64,000 nucleotides of DNA from an uncultured Erythrobacter sp. (GCA_947493165.1 CANLPY010000001.1:1898501-1962500), one strand, 5' to 3'. Positions 28,846-37,525 are shown, counted from the stretch's first letter. Numbers and translations are program-made. The notes: generated by a model from the letters alone, not told the origin.

Positions 28846-29388
28846 GTGCTCGAGGCGCTCAAGATAGTTGGCTTCAGCGTATTGTGCGCAGTAGTTTACG
28901 GAATCATGCATGATCAGGTGACAGCTCATGTCAGCCTTGAGTACTTTACTGTGGGCCACCCGCCTGTGTTTCCGACCGAGCAACCGGTTCTGCTGGCCAT
29001 TGGTTGGGGTATTATCGCAACTTGGTGGGTCGGGCTGATACTTGGGTCGGCGCTCGCCTGTTCTGCGAGGATTGGGCGCTGGCCCAAGCTTGGACTCACA
29101 GCCCTACGGCGCGCAATTGTGATGTTAATGTTGGTGAGCGGCGTATTGGCATTGGGAGCTGGAACCATCGGTTGGTTTCTCACCAACGCCAACGTTCCTG
29201 GCACGATTGGGTTTTGGGCAAGTGAATTACCTGCTGATCAGCATTCCCGCTTTGCATTTGCAGCTTGGGCGCATTCAGTAAGTTATCTGGCTGGCGCATT
29301 TGGCGGGGCCGTCATAATGGTCCGAACCGCCCTAAAGCGCCGCGCATTGGCTCAAGCCGCTTCGGCTTCCTCGACAAATTCGGGATAG
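28846..29388 (+). CDS. Conserved integral membrane protein of unknown function
   Basis: 180 residues with four hydrophobic segments (about residues 8-25, 45-68, 85-110 and 140-160) and the conserved stretch HDQVTAHVSLEYFTVGHPPVF, which I recall from unannotated membrane proteins in several phyla. The start is GTG 28846, 15 bp after the synthetase gene, so it is probably in the same transcript. Its last 37 bases overlap the convergent gene. Confidence 0.72.
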   Translation: MLEALKIVGFSVLCAVVYGIMHDQVTAHVSLEYFTVGHPPVFPTEQPVLLAIGWGIIATWWVGLILGSALACSARIGRWPKLGLTALRRAIVMLMLVSGVLALGAGTIGWFLTNANVPGTIGFWASELPADQHSRFAFAAWAHSVSYLAGAFGGAVIMVRTALKRRALAQAASASSTNSG

Positions 29389-29882
29389 AAACTCGGGCGC
29401 TTGTCTGACCAGCCCGGTGCGGTTGCGGCGCTTTCAGACAGGCTTTGTAGCAGAACCTTGCGGCGATCCGGGCGGATTTGCGGCAGAGCGGCAGCGGCGC
29501 AGAAGGCCGCGGGCAGCCACGGACGCGCTTCGGCCCCGAGCAAGCGCTCATACAGGAAACGAAATGCCGAAAAGCTCGCGATCCGGTCCTGACGCAGGTC
29601 AAATGCGGCCATACGCACCAGCTTGCCGATAAAGGCTTCGGTGTCGGCCATTGCGTGATCGGCAGGGATCATATCGCGCAGGGTTTTCAAATCCTGATAG
29701 GTGACATATTGGCGGCGGATCGCGGCGTTTTCTTCCTCGTCGCGCGCCCACAGTTTGAACGCATCGCTGCGGCCCAGACCGATGTCGAGGCTGCGCTTGA
29801 TGTAGCGCTGCTCTGCGGCGGAAAAGCCCGCAAACTCGCGCATTTCACCAATTGCCATGCTGGCCGTGCCGATAGTCGCCAT
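29352..29882 (-). CDS. Unknown protein, about 176 residues
   Basis: A soluble, helical protein without signal peptide or recognised motif (REFAGFSAAEQRYIKRSLDIG, KLWARDEEENAAIRRQYVTYQ are typical segments). I use ATG 29882 with a GGGGG-type site upstream; a TTG at 29912 would add ten residues. The 3' end overlaps the membrane-protein gene on the other strand by 37 bp. No function is inferred. Confidence 0.68.
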   Translation of the reverse strand: MATIGTASMAIGEMREFAGFSAAEQRYIKRSLDIGLGRSDAFKLWARDEEENAAIRRQYVTYQDLKTLRDMIPADHAMADTEAFIGKLVRMAAFDLRQDRIASFSAFRFLYERLLGAEARPWLPAAFCAAAALPQIRPDRRKVLLQSLSESAATAPGWSDKRPSFYPEFVEEAEAA

Positions 29883-29967
29883 AATTGCCCCCGTTGTTGA
29901 TGAAGGAGACAATCGCCGAACGTGGTTAATTAAGCGTTAGGGTGGGGAAGGGTTTTTTGGAAATGGG

Positions 29968-30144
29968 ATGCCTGACAGGTGCGATAGAGTATCGGTTCGC
30001 CGTCAGGCGGACTGCAAGGGCCTTGTGCCCGCCCGCAGCGGCGCGGACTTGTCCGCAATCCGCGAGGAAATCGCGCGCCCGGATGGGCGTGCGGAAACAA
30101 AGACTCTGCCCGTTTCCAGCGCCAAACCGCGCGAGTTTTCCTAG
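29968..30144 (+). CDS. Possible 58-residue protein, doubtful
   Basis: A frame with ATG 29968, a GGA about seven bases upstream, and stop TAG at 30142-30144 that lies inside the thiSG stop on the other strand. The codon choice is GC-rich in the third position, like neighbouring genes. The product is short and Arg/Asp-rich, with Cys at positions 5 and 16, and resembles nothing I know. The same DNA holds strong inverted repeats (GCCTGAC at 29970 with GTCAGGC at 30002; GCGGAC-TT-GTCCGC further on), so it may instead be a structured RNA or extragenic element. Confidence 0.28.
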   Translation: MPDRCDRVSVRRQADCKGLVPARSGADLSAIREEIARPDGRAETKTLPVSSAKPREFS

Positions 30145-31133
30145 ATCAACCCCGCCAGCGGGCTGCTTGGATCGGCATATTTGCGCCGACCCATGCGCCC
30201 GGCGAGATACGCCTCGCGGCCGGCCTCCACCGCCAGTTTCATCGCGCGGGCCATGCGGATCGGGTCTTTCGCCTCAGCAATTGCGGTGTTCATCAGCACT
30301 CCGTCACAGCCAAGCTCCATCGCGACCGCCGCATCGGACGCCGTGCCCACGCCCGCATCGACCAGCACCGGAACGCTCGCGCCCTCAACAATCAAGCGGA
30401 TCGTCACCTGGTTTTGAATGCCGAGGCCAGAACCAATCGGCGCGCCCAAAGGCATGATCGCCACCGCGCCCGCTTCTTCCAATTGCTTGGCCGCAATCGG
30501 ATCATCGACGCAGTAGACCATCGGATGAAAGCCTTCTTTGGCAAGCACTTCGGTGGCTTTCAGTGTCTCGCGCATATCTGGGTAAAGCGTGCGCGCTTCG
30601 CCCAGCACTTCCAGCTTGACCAGATCCCAGCCGCCCGCCTCACGTGCCAGCCGCAAAGTGCGGATTGCATCGTCGGCGGTGAAGCATCCGGCAGTATTGG
30701 GCAGATAAACCGTCTGCTTAGGATCGATGAAATCGGTCAGCATTGGCGCCTTGGCATCGGTCACATTCACCCGGCGCACCGCGACCGTGACGATTTCCGC
30801 ACCGCTCGCGGCCAGCGCATCGGCGTTCTGCTGGAAGTCTTTATACTTGCCCGTCCCCACAATCAGCCGTGATGAAAATGTGTGCCCAGCAACCGACCAT
30901 GTGTCGTCATTGGTCACAGCGTTATCACCCCCGCCGACGAAATGGACAATCTCCAATGTGTCGCCATCAGCCAAACCCGCTTGCGCTAAAGTTGAGCGAG
31001 GGACAATCTCGCCATTGCGCTCCACCGCGACCTTTTCAGGCAGAAGATCAAGCTCCCGCACAAGGTTTGCGATGGTTTCGGCAGAGGTGCGGCGGCTCTC
31101 GCCGTTCAACGTAATGTGTTTGGATGCGGTCAT
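30141..31133 (-). CDS. thiG: ThiS-ThiG fusion: sulfur carrier joined to thiazole synthase
   Basis: Residues 1-69 are a ThiS ubiquitin-like domain ([10 protein letters not shown]..., ending HFVGGG at 67-69); residues about 75-330 are the ThiG barrel. The ThiG part keeps GTGKYKDF, the Schiff-base Lys173 in LVKLEVLG, and [14 protein letters not shown] near the end. Together they form the thiazole of thiamine from deoxyxylulose phosphate, glycine imine and ThiS thiocarboxylate. In separate ThiS the terminal Gly-Gly must be free; here it is followed by Asp70, so processing or an internal mechanism is needed. It is 52 bp after the MerC-like gene on the same strand. Confidence 0.93.
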   Translation of the reverse strand: MTASKHITLNGESRRTSAETIANLVRELDLLPEKVAVERNGEIVPRSTLAQAGLADGDTLEIVHFVGGGDNAVTNDDTWSVAGHTFSSRLIVGTGKYKDFQQNADALAASGAEIVTVAVRRVNVTDAKAPMLTDFIDPKQTVYLPNTAGCFTADDAIRTLRLAREAGGWDLVKLEVLGEARTLYPDMRETLKATEVLAKEGFHPMVYCVDDPIAAKQLEEAGAVAIMPLGAPIGSGLGIQNQVTIRLIVEGASVPVLVDAGVGTASDAAVAMELGCDGVLMNTAIAEAKDPIRMARAMKLAVEAGREAYLAGRMGRRKYADPSSPLAGLI

Positions 31134-31185
31134 ATGCGCTGAGATAATGCCCGCGCCGCGCGGCGCAAGCCTTTGCGAAGCGGCT

Positions 31186-31593
31186 CTACGCTTTCACGCC
31201 GTGATCACAATCGCGCGCGTGACGCAAATTGAGCACGTGGCCGATCGAAACAAGCGCAACGCCGATAATGGTCAGCACCGCCTCTTGCATACCATGCGGC
31301 ACAGCTAACGCGCCGCCCATAAAGGTGAGGCCCATCATAGCGACGACGAACGGCGCAGCCTGTCGGTGGCGCAGCGCCCCCCAGCCGATTGCAACGGCCG
31401 CCACTACCAAAGCGATCGCCAGCCCAAAGCGGTGAATTTCGGGCGAAAGCAGAAACTGCCCACCAACCCCTAAGCCTGAGACAATTGCGATGGTCGCCAC
31501 GCAATGCAGAGCGCACAACCCCGACAACCAGATACCAGTCTGATCAAGGCGGCGCCGAAAACTGGGCCGAATCGAGGAAGGTTGATTGCTCAT
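31186..31593 (-). CDS. MerC-domain membrane protein, predicted under zinc control
   Basis: A 135-residue inner-membrane protein of the MerC family with four hydrophobic segments and the paired Cys in LSGLCALHC (27 and 31). The C-terminal tail [12 protein letters not shown] is rich in metal-binding residues, typical of MerC relatives outside mer operons. Start ATG 31593 is chosen because upstream bases contain a Zur-like palindrome. Mercury genes are absent, so zinc or another metal is more plausible than mercury. Confidence 0.85.
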   Translation of the reverse strand: MSNQPSSIRPSFRRRLDQTGIWLSGLCALHCVATIAIVSGLGVGGQFLLSPEIHRFGLAIALVVAAVAIGWGALRHRQAAPFVVAMMGLTFMGGALAVPHGMQEAVLTIIGVALVSIGHVLNLRHARDCDHGVKA

Positions 31594-31607
31594 CGCGGTG
31601 ATCGCTA

Positions 31608-31630
31608 GATATGTAACATTATCACATTTC
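31608..31630. promoter_or_regulatory. Zur-like box upstream of the MerC gene
   Basis: A 23-bp palindrome with half sites GATATGTAACA and TATCACATTTC around a central T; by my count it matches the enterobacterial Zur consensus at about 18 positions. It ends 15 bases before the MerC start on the minus strand and about 85 bp before ctaA on the other strand. Confidence 0.6.
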
Positions 31631-31715
31631 GCAAGAGGCGATTGCAACATCCGCACCCTCATTTGCGCCAAACAGGCTTGCACTCTGCATCTGTGAAGCA
31701 CAATTAGGCCGCACT

Positions 31716-32792
31716 ATGGCCAGTCACGCCGAAATCTCTCCGTCTCTCCCCACAAATGCCCGCCATCTTGGGCGGCCGTTGGCGCTCGCCCGTTGGCTTT
31801 GGGTCGTGGCAATGATGGTGATTGTGATTGTTGTGGTCGGCGGGATCACACGCCTTACCGAGAGCGGGCTGTCGATCACGCAATGGGACGTGGTGAGCGG
31901 CGTACTACCACCGCTGAGTCAAGAGGCTTGGCAGGCAGAGTTCGATCTGTACCGACAAACCGGCGAATACCGCTTTGAAAGCGGCCCTGCGGGGATGGAT
32001 CTTGAGGCGTTCAAGTTTATCTATTTCTGGGAATGGTTTCACCGCAATCTCGGCCGCCTGATCGGGCTGGCTTTTGCTCTGCCGATGGCGTGGTACTGGA
32101 TCAAAGGTGCCATTCCGAGCGGATATAAGCCGCGTTTGTTTGCGATGCTTTCTTTGATTGGCATGCAGGGCGCACTCGGCTGGTACATGGTGTCATCAGG
32201 CGTCGGCACAGACCTTACTGATGTCAGCCATTTCCGCCTTTCCGCGCACCTTTTAACTGCCCTGTTTCTGCTCGGCGGGCTGGTTTGGACTGCACTTGAC
32301 CTGCAAAGGCTGGCTCGCGATCCATCGGCCCGCCCTGCCCCGTTGACGGCACCGTCGTTGATTGTTGCAACAGTGTTGTTCATTCAATTGCTGCTTGGCG
32401 CTTGGGTAGCAGGGTTGAATGCCGGCCACGCGTCTTACGATTGGCCGTTAATGAACGGGCGACTGATCCCAGAGGTCGATTTTTCGCGCGGTATCTTATG
32501 GACCCTAACTCACGATCCGTTCTTACTGCACTTTCTGCATCGCTGGTGGGCATGGATCGCAGTGGCCGCTCTGGTTTGGCTATCGCGGCGCGTTCGTAAG
32601 ACCGACCGGGCGGCAAGTGTCGCCATTCACAGCGCGTTTGGCGTGATGGTGCTACTCGGCATCGCGACCGTGATCACCGAAGTCTCGCTATGGATTGCCG
32701 TATCGCACCAGTTTGTTGGCGCATTGTTGGTTGCGAGTGTCGCGTGGGGCATGCACAGCGACGGCGTTGCGGCGCGCGCCAATTCTGTCTGA
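31716..32792 (+). CDS. ctaA: Haem A synthase (COX15/CtaA)
   Basis: Oxidises the C8 methyl of haem O to give haem A for cytochrome oxidase. The 358-residue membrane protein has eight hydrophobic segments and the conserved haem-ligand regions: GGITRLTESGLSI, WEWFHRNLGRLIGLAF, HFRLSAHLLTALFLLG, LGAWVAGLNAGHASYDWPLMNG, LHFLHRWWAW and SHQFVGALL. Length and pattern are those of the alphaproteobacterial type without the Cys pair. The region between it and the MerC gene holds a Zur-like site. Confidence 0.95.
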   Translation: MASHAEISPSLPTNARHLGRPLALARWLWVVAMMVIVIVVVGGITRLTESGLSITQWDVVSGVLPPLSQEAWQAEFDLYRQTGEYRFESGPAGMDLEAFKFIYFWEWFHRNLGRLIGLAFALPMAWYWIKGAIPSGYKPRLFAMLSLIGMQGALGWYMVSSGVGTDLTDVSHFRLSAHLLTALFLLGGLVWTALDLQRLARDPSARPAPLTAPSLIVATVLFIQLLLGAWVAGLNAGHASYDWPLMNGRLIPEVDFSRGILWTLTHDPFLLHFLHRWWAWIAVAALVWLSRRVRKTDRAASVAIHSAFGVMVLLGIATVITEVSLWIAVSHQFVGALLVASVAWGMHSDGVAARANSV

Positions 32793-32810
32793 TTGCGTTA
32801 GAGCGCTGGA

Positions 32811-33152
32811 ATGATCAACCCTGTAAGCATTCCGCAAGCCGCCCTTGTCTGGTGTCCATTTCCCGATCGCGATACGGCGCGTTCCGCGGCCAAAGTGCTA
32901 TTGGATGAAGGCCTTATTCGCTGCGCAAACCTTATTGGCGAAGTCGAATCTCTGTACAATTGGCAAGGCCGGACAGAACAAGACCGCGAGATGGGAGTGT
33001 TGCTTAAGTCACGCAGTGATTTGCTTGATAGTGTAATTGTACGGCTAGGAGAGTTGCATCCCTATGATACGCCCGCAATACTTGGTTGGAATTGTGACGC
33101 TGCTCTTCCAGCAACTTTGGAATGGCTGGGGCAGCTGTCTCAGGAGCAATAG
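32811..33152 (+). CDS. cutA: CutA-like divalent-ion tolerance protein
   Basis: A 113-residue CutA1-fold protein that forms trimers. Seen pattern: ARSAAKVLLDEGLIRCANLIGEVESLYNWQGRTEQDREMGVLLKS, then ELHPYDTPAILGW near the end, all matching CutA. The name comes from copper tolerance studies; the true role is unsettled. It begins 18 bp after ctaA, so it is likely co-transcribed with it. Confidence 0.9.
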   Translation: MINPVSIPQAALVWCPFPDRDTARSAAKVLLDEGLIRCANLIGEVESLYNWQGRTEQDREMGVLLKSRSDLLDSVIVRLGELHPYDTPAILGWNCDAALPATLEWLGQLSQEQ

Positions 33153-33169
33153 ACAGTGGGGGCACTGAA

Positions 33170-33889
33170 ATGAACAGACTAGCTCGCCGGTCGGCGATGG
33201 CCTCGTTTTTGGGTGTGTGCGCAGCAATCACCGTACCTTCGACTGTAAGAGCACTTGCCCGGCAACCGCTCAGCATTCCTACGCGGCCAATGCGCCTAAC
33301 ACGCATAATCGAACGGGAGCTGCGCGATGGTGAGCGCTTAGTCGTTTCGCGCGAATGGCAGGTGGTATTTTCCCGCCAAGGTCGCGGTCTTTCTATCAAC
33401 GGAGAGCAAATCGGCGCGCAGGTAGAAGCCCCTGCGAAGCTTGAGCCGCTGGCTGAAATTGAGCGAACACGGTCGACCGAAGGCATGTTTCCCATCATGC
33501 TGGACAGCAGCGGTATGATCATGGCTGCGGGGGATGCGATTGAACAAGACGACCTTGATGCAGCCATTCGCAATGCACAATCGCTCATCTTACAAACCAG
33601 CGTAAATGCGAATAAGCGGGCAGAGCGCTTGGCGTTTCTTGGCCAATTGCAAAACGCTGGTGGCAATGTTCTGCAACAGATGCCTCGTGATCTGTTTTTC
33701 CCGCGCGGTGAGCCAGTGCGGACACTGCGTCCGCTTGATCTTCCTGGTGGCGCAACCGGTGAGTTTGAGTTCACCTATATTGCTCAACCCGCGCAAGATG
33801 CTGCGTGGCTTGCGCAGGCAGAGCGGCGAATTATCACGCGCATTGGCGATGATGAACGGCAGTCAGCCGAGGTTTGGACACTCGCTTGA
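33170..33889 (+). CDS. Exported protein of unknown function
   Basis: A 239-residue protein with a probable signal peptide: MNRLARRSAMASFLGVCAAI, which has a twin-arginine-like ARRSAMASF segment. The rest is mixed beta and helix with no metal or catalytic motif that I recognise. ATG 33170 is preferred for the GGGGG site about eight bases upstream. It is 17 bp after cutA, in the same direction as ctaA and cutA. Confidence 0.7.
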   Translation: MNRLARRSAMASFLGVCAAITVPSTVRALARQPLSIPTRPMRLTRIIERELRDGERLVVSREWQVVFSRQGRGLSINGEQIGAQVEAPAKLEPLAEIERTRSTEGMFPIMLDSSGMIMAAGDAIEQDDLDAAIRNAQSLILQTSVNANKRAERLAFLGQLQNAGGNVLQQMPRDLFFPRGEPVRTLRPLDLPGGATGEFEFTYIAQPAQDAAWLAQAERRIITRIGDDERQSAEVWTLA

Positions 33890-33969
33890 TCAGCGCCTGA
33901 TGAGTGCTCCAACAAAGCCGTCAAGGCAACATGGTATTATTTTACCTCCTCTGTGAGGCCCGGTTTTGC

Positions 33970-33998
33970 TTGACTTTAAGGGTGCGAAACGACAAATC
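33970..33998 (+). promoter_or_regulatory. Probable promoter of rplM-rpsI with a hairpin leader
   Basis: TTGACT at 33970-33975, then after 17 bases a weak CAAATC. A hairpin (GCCGCA at 34045-34050 with TGCGGC at 34063-34068, followed by a T-rich stretch) lies in the leader about 45 bases before rplM and could take part in control. Nothing else is seen in the 220-base interval. Confidence 0.4.
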
Positions 33999-34112
33999 GC
34001 GCCTCGCATCGATAGTCTAGCCGGAAGGCAGTCTGCGATTCGCGGCCGCATCTTTGATCAGGTGCGGCTGTTTTGATTTTCACGAACCTCTGACAGGTTA
34101 AGGACACAGCCC

Positions 34113-34592
34113 ATGAAGGCGCTCAGCAAACAGACCCGGTCAATCAAACCGGCCGAGGTCGAAAAACAATGGCACATTATCGATGCCGACGGCCTGGTTG
34201 TAGGCCGTGTTGCCTCGATCATCGCCAACATTCTGCGCGGTAAGCACAAGCCTAGTTACACTCCGCATGTTGATTGCGGCGATCACGTGATCGTCATTAA
34301 TGCCGACAAGGTGAAATTCACCGGCAATAAGATGACGGACAAGATCTATTACAAGCACACCGGCCACCCGGGCGGTATCAAGGAAACGACTCCTGAGAAG
34401 GTTCTCGAAGGCCGCTTCCCCCACCGCGTGCTGGAAAAAGCTGTTGAGCGGATGATCCCGCGCGGCCCGCTTGGTCGTGCGCAAATGCGCGCATTGCACC
34501 TCTATAACGGCACTGAACATCCACACGACGGTCAAAGCCCGGTTGTGCTCGACGTTGCCTCCATGAACCGCAAGAACAAGGTCACCGCATAA
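34113..34592 (+). CDS. rplM: 50S ribosomal protein L13
   Basis: 159 residues. L13 blocks: [63 protein letters not shown] and [28 protein letters not shown] eight bases upstream supports the start. Its stop overlaps the rpsI start (TAATG), the usual L13-S9 pair. Confidence 0.97.
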   Translation: MKALSKQTRSIKPAEVEKQWHIIDADGLVVGRVASIIANILRGKHKPSYTPHVDCGDHVIVINADKVKFTGNKMTDKIYYKHTGHPGGIKETTPEKVLEGRFPHRVLEKAVERMIPRGPLGRAQMRALHLYNGTEHPHDGQSPVVLDVASMNRKNKVTA

Positions 34593-35323
34593 TGGCTGAC
34601 AAAAAGACAAGCGAAACCGCAGCAAAGAAGCCTGCGGCGAAGAAGACCGCTACAAAGAAGGCTCCGGCCAAGGCTGCTAAGGCGAAAGCCGATACCACGA
34701 CTGAAGAGCCAAAGGTGGAGGAAGCCAAGGTTGAAGAAACCGCGGCTGAAGAGGTGAAGGTTGAAGAGCCGAAAGCGGAAGACGCTCCGAAAGAAGAAGC
34801 AAAGCCTGAAGCTGCAACCGAAACGGTTTCTGACCTTGCCGATCTGAAAGACATCGCTGGCGATACGCCGGATGCAGATGCCGCACAGATTGCGGCTAAC
34901 CCAGCGACACCGCTGCGCGAGCAAGAGCTTGATCAGTATGGCCGCGCTTATGCAACAGGCCGCCGTAAAGATGCGGTTGCCCGTGTTTGGCTAAAGCCCG
35001 GCAAGGGCGAAGTGACGATCAATGGTCGCACACAAGACGTCTATTTCGCACGTCCAACTCTGCGCCTGATCATCAATCAGCCTTTCGCAATCACTGATCG
35101 CGCTGGTCAGTATGACATTGTCGCCACCGTTCGCGGTGGTGGTCTGTCGGGTCAGGCCGGCGCCGTAAAGCACGGTATTAGTCAGGCTCTGGCTAAGTAT
35201 GAGCCGGAACTGCGCGCCACTGTTAAGGCTGCTGGGTTCCTGACCCGCGATAGCCGTGTGGTTGAACGTAAGAAGTATGGCCGTGCGAAAGCCCGCCGGA
35301 GCTTCCAGTTCTCCAAGCGCTGA
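34592..35323 (+). CDS. rpsI: 30S ribosomal protein S9 with a long charged N-terminal extension
   Basis: The S9 body covers about residues 113-243 ([59 protein letters not shown], and the C-terminal SFQFSKR that reaches the decoding site). Residues 1-112 are an extra region: first Lys/Ala repeats ([20 protein letters not shown]), then Glu/Val/Ala repeats ([12 protein letters not shown]). E. coli S9 has about 130 residues in total. The extension should be disordered; its role is unknown. It is translationally coupled to rplM and followed by a terminator. Confidence 0.95.
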   Translation: MADKKTSETAAKKPAAKKTATKKAPAKAAKAKADTTTEEPKVEEAKVEETAAEEVKVEEPKAEDAPKEEAKPEAATETVSDLADLKDIAGDTPDADAAQIAANPATPLREQELDQYGRAYATGRRKDAVARVWLKPGKGEVTINGRTQDVYFARPTLRLIINQPFAITDRAGQYDIVATVRGGGLSGQAGAVKHGISQALAKYEPELRATVKAAGFLTRDSRVVERKKYGRAKARRSFQFSKR

Positions 35324-35348
35324 TCTTTCAGCTTGCAACCGATACAAG

Positions 35349-35383
35349 AAAGGGCGGCTCCTTACGCAGGGGCCGCCCTTTTT
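35349..35383 (+). terminator. Intrinsic terminator after rpsI
   Basis: AAAGGGCGGC (35349-35358) pairs with GCCGCCCTTT (35372-35381), and the T-run continues to 35383. Confidence 0.8.
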
Positions 35384-35411
35384 CTATGGCAATCCGATAT
35401 CACAAGGTGGT

Positions 35412-35612
35412 TCAGTCAGGCTGAAGCAGCATTAGCGCCCAGCTCAGCCCCGTTCCAGCGAGGAACAGCGGCCAGGACCAATATAGCGAATAATCGCCCA
35501 CACGCATGTCATGGATCGACAAATAGCCACCGCTTGACCCTTGCGAGCCGATCACCAGTGCAATGACGCCTGTCAGCACACCGCCCAAAAACATTGCTTT
35601 GATCGCACCCAT
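35412..35612 (-). CDS. Small two-helix membrane protein of unknown function
   Basis: 66 residues. Two hydrophobic segments (about 5-22 and 45-63) around a polar loop (SSGGYLSIHDMRVGDYSLYW). ATG 35612 has AGGGGGAA seven bases upstream, a strong site. No family recognised. It is convergent with rpsI. Confidence 0.62.
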   Translation of the reverse strand: MGAIKAMFLGGVLTGVIALVIGSQGSSGGYLSIHDMRVGDYSLYWSWPLFLAGTGLSWALMLLQPD

Positions 35613-35753
35613 GGCTGCGTTCCCCCTAGCACATACGACTGTCTTATGATGCGCGCAGCCGCTCGACGCGGCATTGCCCATTCCTTCATCGTCATGCCTA
35701 ACAGCAAGTTTCTTTAAATATCATAAATATGGTTAAGTTTGCCGCGAGCAATC

Positions 35754-36509
35754 TTAGGCGGCTTGGGCATGGCCCAATGCGCGCGTCTCCACCGCGATCA
35801 CTCCGTCCGGCTCACATGTCAGAACTTTATAGGACGGCGGCGCGCCGCGACGCAGACGGGTGGACAGTGTCCCCGCTCCAATCATCCGCAAGGATTGGCC
35901 TGCATGTTCGCGCAACTCGTCAAATGGAGTGTGAATATGGCCCGACATCACCGCATGTGCGCCTGCCGCTGCGATCGCTTCGAACGCGCGTGCCCCGCCA
36001 ATCGTTGGGTTTTTACCTGTGCCTTCCGGGCCAAGCAGTGGGTGGTGACCAAAGACTATCTTTGTGCGCGGGTCATCGGCCAGTTCGGCCAAGGCTGCGC
36101 ATGTCCTTGCCAGCGGGTTTTCCCGCACAAATCCATCAGACCATGGAAAACGAGGCTGAGCGCGCACCGTCGTCACCAATGGCACAAGCGCCACATCATC
36201 AGACTGAAAATGCGCGCCCACTGCCGCGTTCAAATTGCGATAGCGGCGATAGGGATCAGTGAACCGTTCCCACATATTGTAATACGGCATGTCATGATTG
36301 CCCGCTTGCAGCACAACCGGCACACCCAGCGATCCAAACCAGCGCGCCGCAGCCGCATACTCACCATGTTTCGCACGCTGGGTTAAATCCCCGGTGCAGA
36401 TCACAGCATCGGGCTGTTCTTGACCCACAGCATCAGCAACCACACGGAGCGCGCAAGCGTCCTCGACGCCAAAATGCACATCGGAAATATGAAACAGCCG
36501 GGTTGCCAT
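35754..36509 (-). CDS. Metallophosphoesterase
   Basis: A 251-residue calcineurin-like phosphoesterase with all five metal motifs: ISDVHFG (Asp10, His12), GDLTQRA, AGNHD, FGHHPLL and GHIHTPFDE. The order and size are those of the cyclic-nucleotide phosphodiesterase-like CpdA/YfcE group; the substrate is not determined. ATG 36509 starts directly at the first strand, so the longer readings are not used. Confidence 0.9.
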   Translation of the reverse strand: MATRLFHISDVHFGVEDACALRVVADAVGQEQPDAVICTGDLTQRAKHGEYAAAARWFGSLGVPVVLQAGNHDMPYYNMWERFTDPYRRYRNLNAAVGAHFQSDDVALVPLVTTVRAQPRFPWSDGFVRENPLARTCAALAELADDPRTKIVFGHHPLLGPEGTGKNPTIGGARAFEAIAAAGAHAVMSGHIHTPFDELREHAGQSLRMIGAGTLSTRLRRGAPPSYKVLTCEPDGVIAVETRALGHAQAA

Positions 36510-36565
36510 GATTGTATCTGCCAAGCGTGATTGGGACCAAAGCGCAACCGCTATTTGCACTTAAC

Positions 36566-36835
36566 CTAAACTTGATCGGTAAGAATTAGCCACGCGGCAA
36601 CCGCGTTAAGGCCGCTATAAGCGACATACGCCCAAACCAGCAGCGGCCAGCCATTGGCCGCCAACATCATCGCGGCAAGCAGCACCATGAATTCTGTGGC
36701 CAGCGTCAAGCGTCCGCTTAGCATGTGCACAAACCAAGGCATTTGGCCCAATAACGGGTGGCCGCTTTCCAACACGGCCTTGTGCATGGCGAAGTTTCCG
36801 ACTCCGAGCACAAAGATGATGACCAGCGGCAGCAT
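36566..36835 (-). CDS. Small membrane protein of unknown function
   Basis: 89 residues from ATG 36835 with three hydrophobic segments (1-18, 32-58 and 60-85). I see no motif or clear ribosome-binding site, and a longer start at 36919 cannot be excluded. It is 56 bp upstream of the phosphoesterase gene on the same strand and may share its transcript. Confidence 0.6.
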   Translation of the reverse strand: MLPLVIIFVLGVGNFAMHKAVLESGHPLLGQMPWFVHMLSGRLTLATEFMVLLAAMMLAANGWPLLVWAYVAYSGLNAVAAWLILTDQV

Positions 36836-37069
36836 GGTGACACTATGGCGTAAACGCCCGTCTGCTGGGAAGGGCCATTCGTCGGCCAAATTGCAGCATC
36901 GGTCCAGATCGCGCTGCACCAGTCGAAGCGATTACAACGGTAATCGACAATCAGATGATCGCCGCACGCTCATCGCCTATTTGTAATTCTGCAAGGGCGG
37001 TTCTGACCCCGCAAATCCCCTCGATCACCCCCTGATCGAACAGAGCCGCACCTCGCATAGGAGGAAATT

Positions 37070-37378
37070 ATGTTGAAGACCGCAATCACCGCAGCCGCAC
37101 TTGGAATGGCCGCAATCTCAACCCCCGTATTGGCCGGGTCAAGCGATGTTCCCACCGCGAGCGTCAAAATCGCAGACCTGAACCTTGGAACGGCAGAAGG
37201 CCAGAAACGGCTCGACCACCGCATCCGGTCAGCCGCGAAGAGCATTTGCCATGTCGGTAAGGTTCAAAGCGGATCCCGCATTGAATCGCCAGACCGCAAG
37301 CGCTGCTATGACAACGCCGTTAAAAGCACCAGAAACCAGGTGGCCACGCTGATCGAGGCGCAACAACGCGGCGGCTAA
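37070..37378 (+). CDS. UrcA family exported protein
   Basis: A 102-residue protein with a signal peptide (MLKTAITAAALGMAAISTPVLA) and the UrcA pattern VKIADLNLGTAEGQKRLDHRIRSAAKSIC, with two Cys probably bonded. UrcA proteins are common in sphingomonads; function unknown. The start has a perfect AGGAGG. It is monocistronic, with a strong terminator 51 bases after it. Confidence 0.88.
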   Translation: MLKTAITAAALGMAAISTPVLAGSSDVPTASVKIADLNLGTAEGQKRLDHRIRSAAKSICHVGKVQSGSRIESPDRKRCYDNAVKSTRNQVATLIEAQQRGG

Positions 37379-37428
37379 AAACCGCAGATCACATACCCCG
37401 CATGGTGCCAGAGTTTTGGTGCTTTGAC

Positions 37429-37475
37429 TGCGGCTCGAACCCTTATCCAGTCCCGAGGGTTCGGGCCGCATTTTT
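37429..37475 (+). terminator. Long intrinsic terminator after the UrcA gene
   Basis: TGCGGC (37429-37434) and CGAACCCT pair with AGGGTTCG and GCCGCA (37465-37470), followed by TTTTT to 37475: a stem of about 15 pairs. Confidence 0.85.
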
Positions 37476-37525
37476 GTGATGGGTAGTCAATTGATCGCGG
37501 CTCTGCGCCGCGCCCCACCTGAGTA

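Noticed and set aside
29968..30144. Known RNA classes (RNase P RNA, tmRNA, SRP RNA) for this hairpin-rich stretch
   Set aside because: The conserved cores of these RNAs are not present.
29942..30457. A 171-codon plus-strand frame
   Set aside because: Most of it is antisense to the well-supported thiSG gene, and its composition (Pro/Arg/Ser-rich, many Cys) is that of a shadow frame.
31136..31165. CTGAGATAATGCCC resembling a TPP riboswitch core near the thiamine gene
   Set aside because: It lies on the plus strand, pointing away from thiSG, and lacks the ACCTGA and later conserved parts.
34284..34289. CACGTG within GATCACGTGATC as a possible parS
   Set aside because: The flanks do not match TGTTNC/GAAACA; it is rplM coding sequence.
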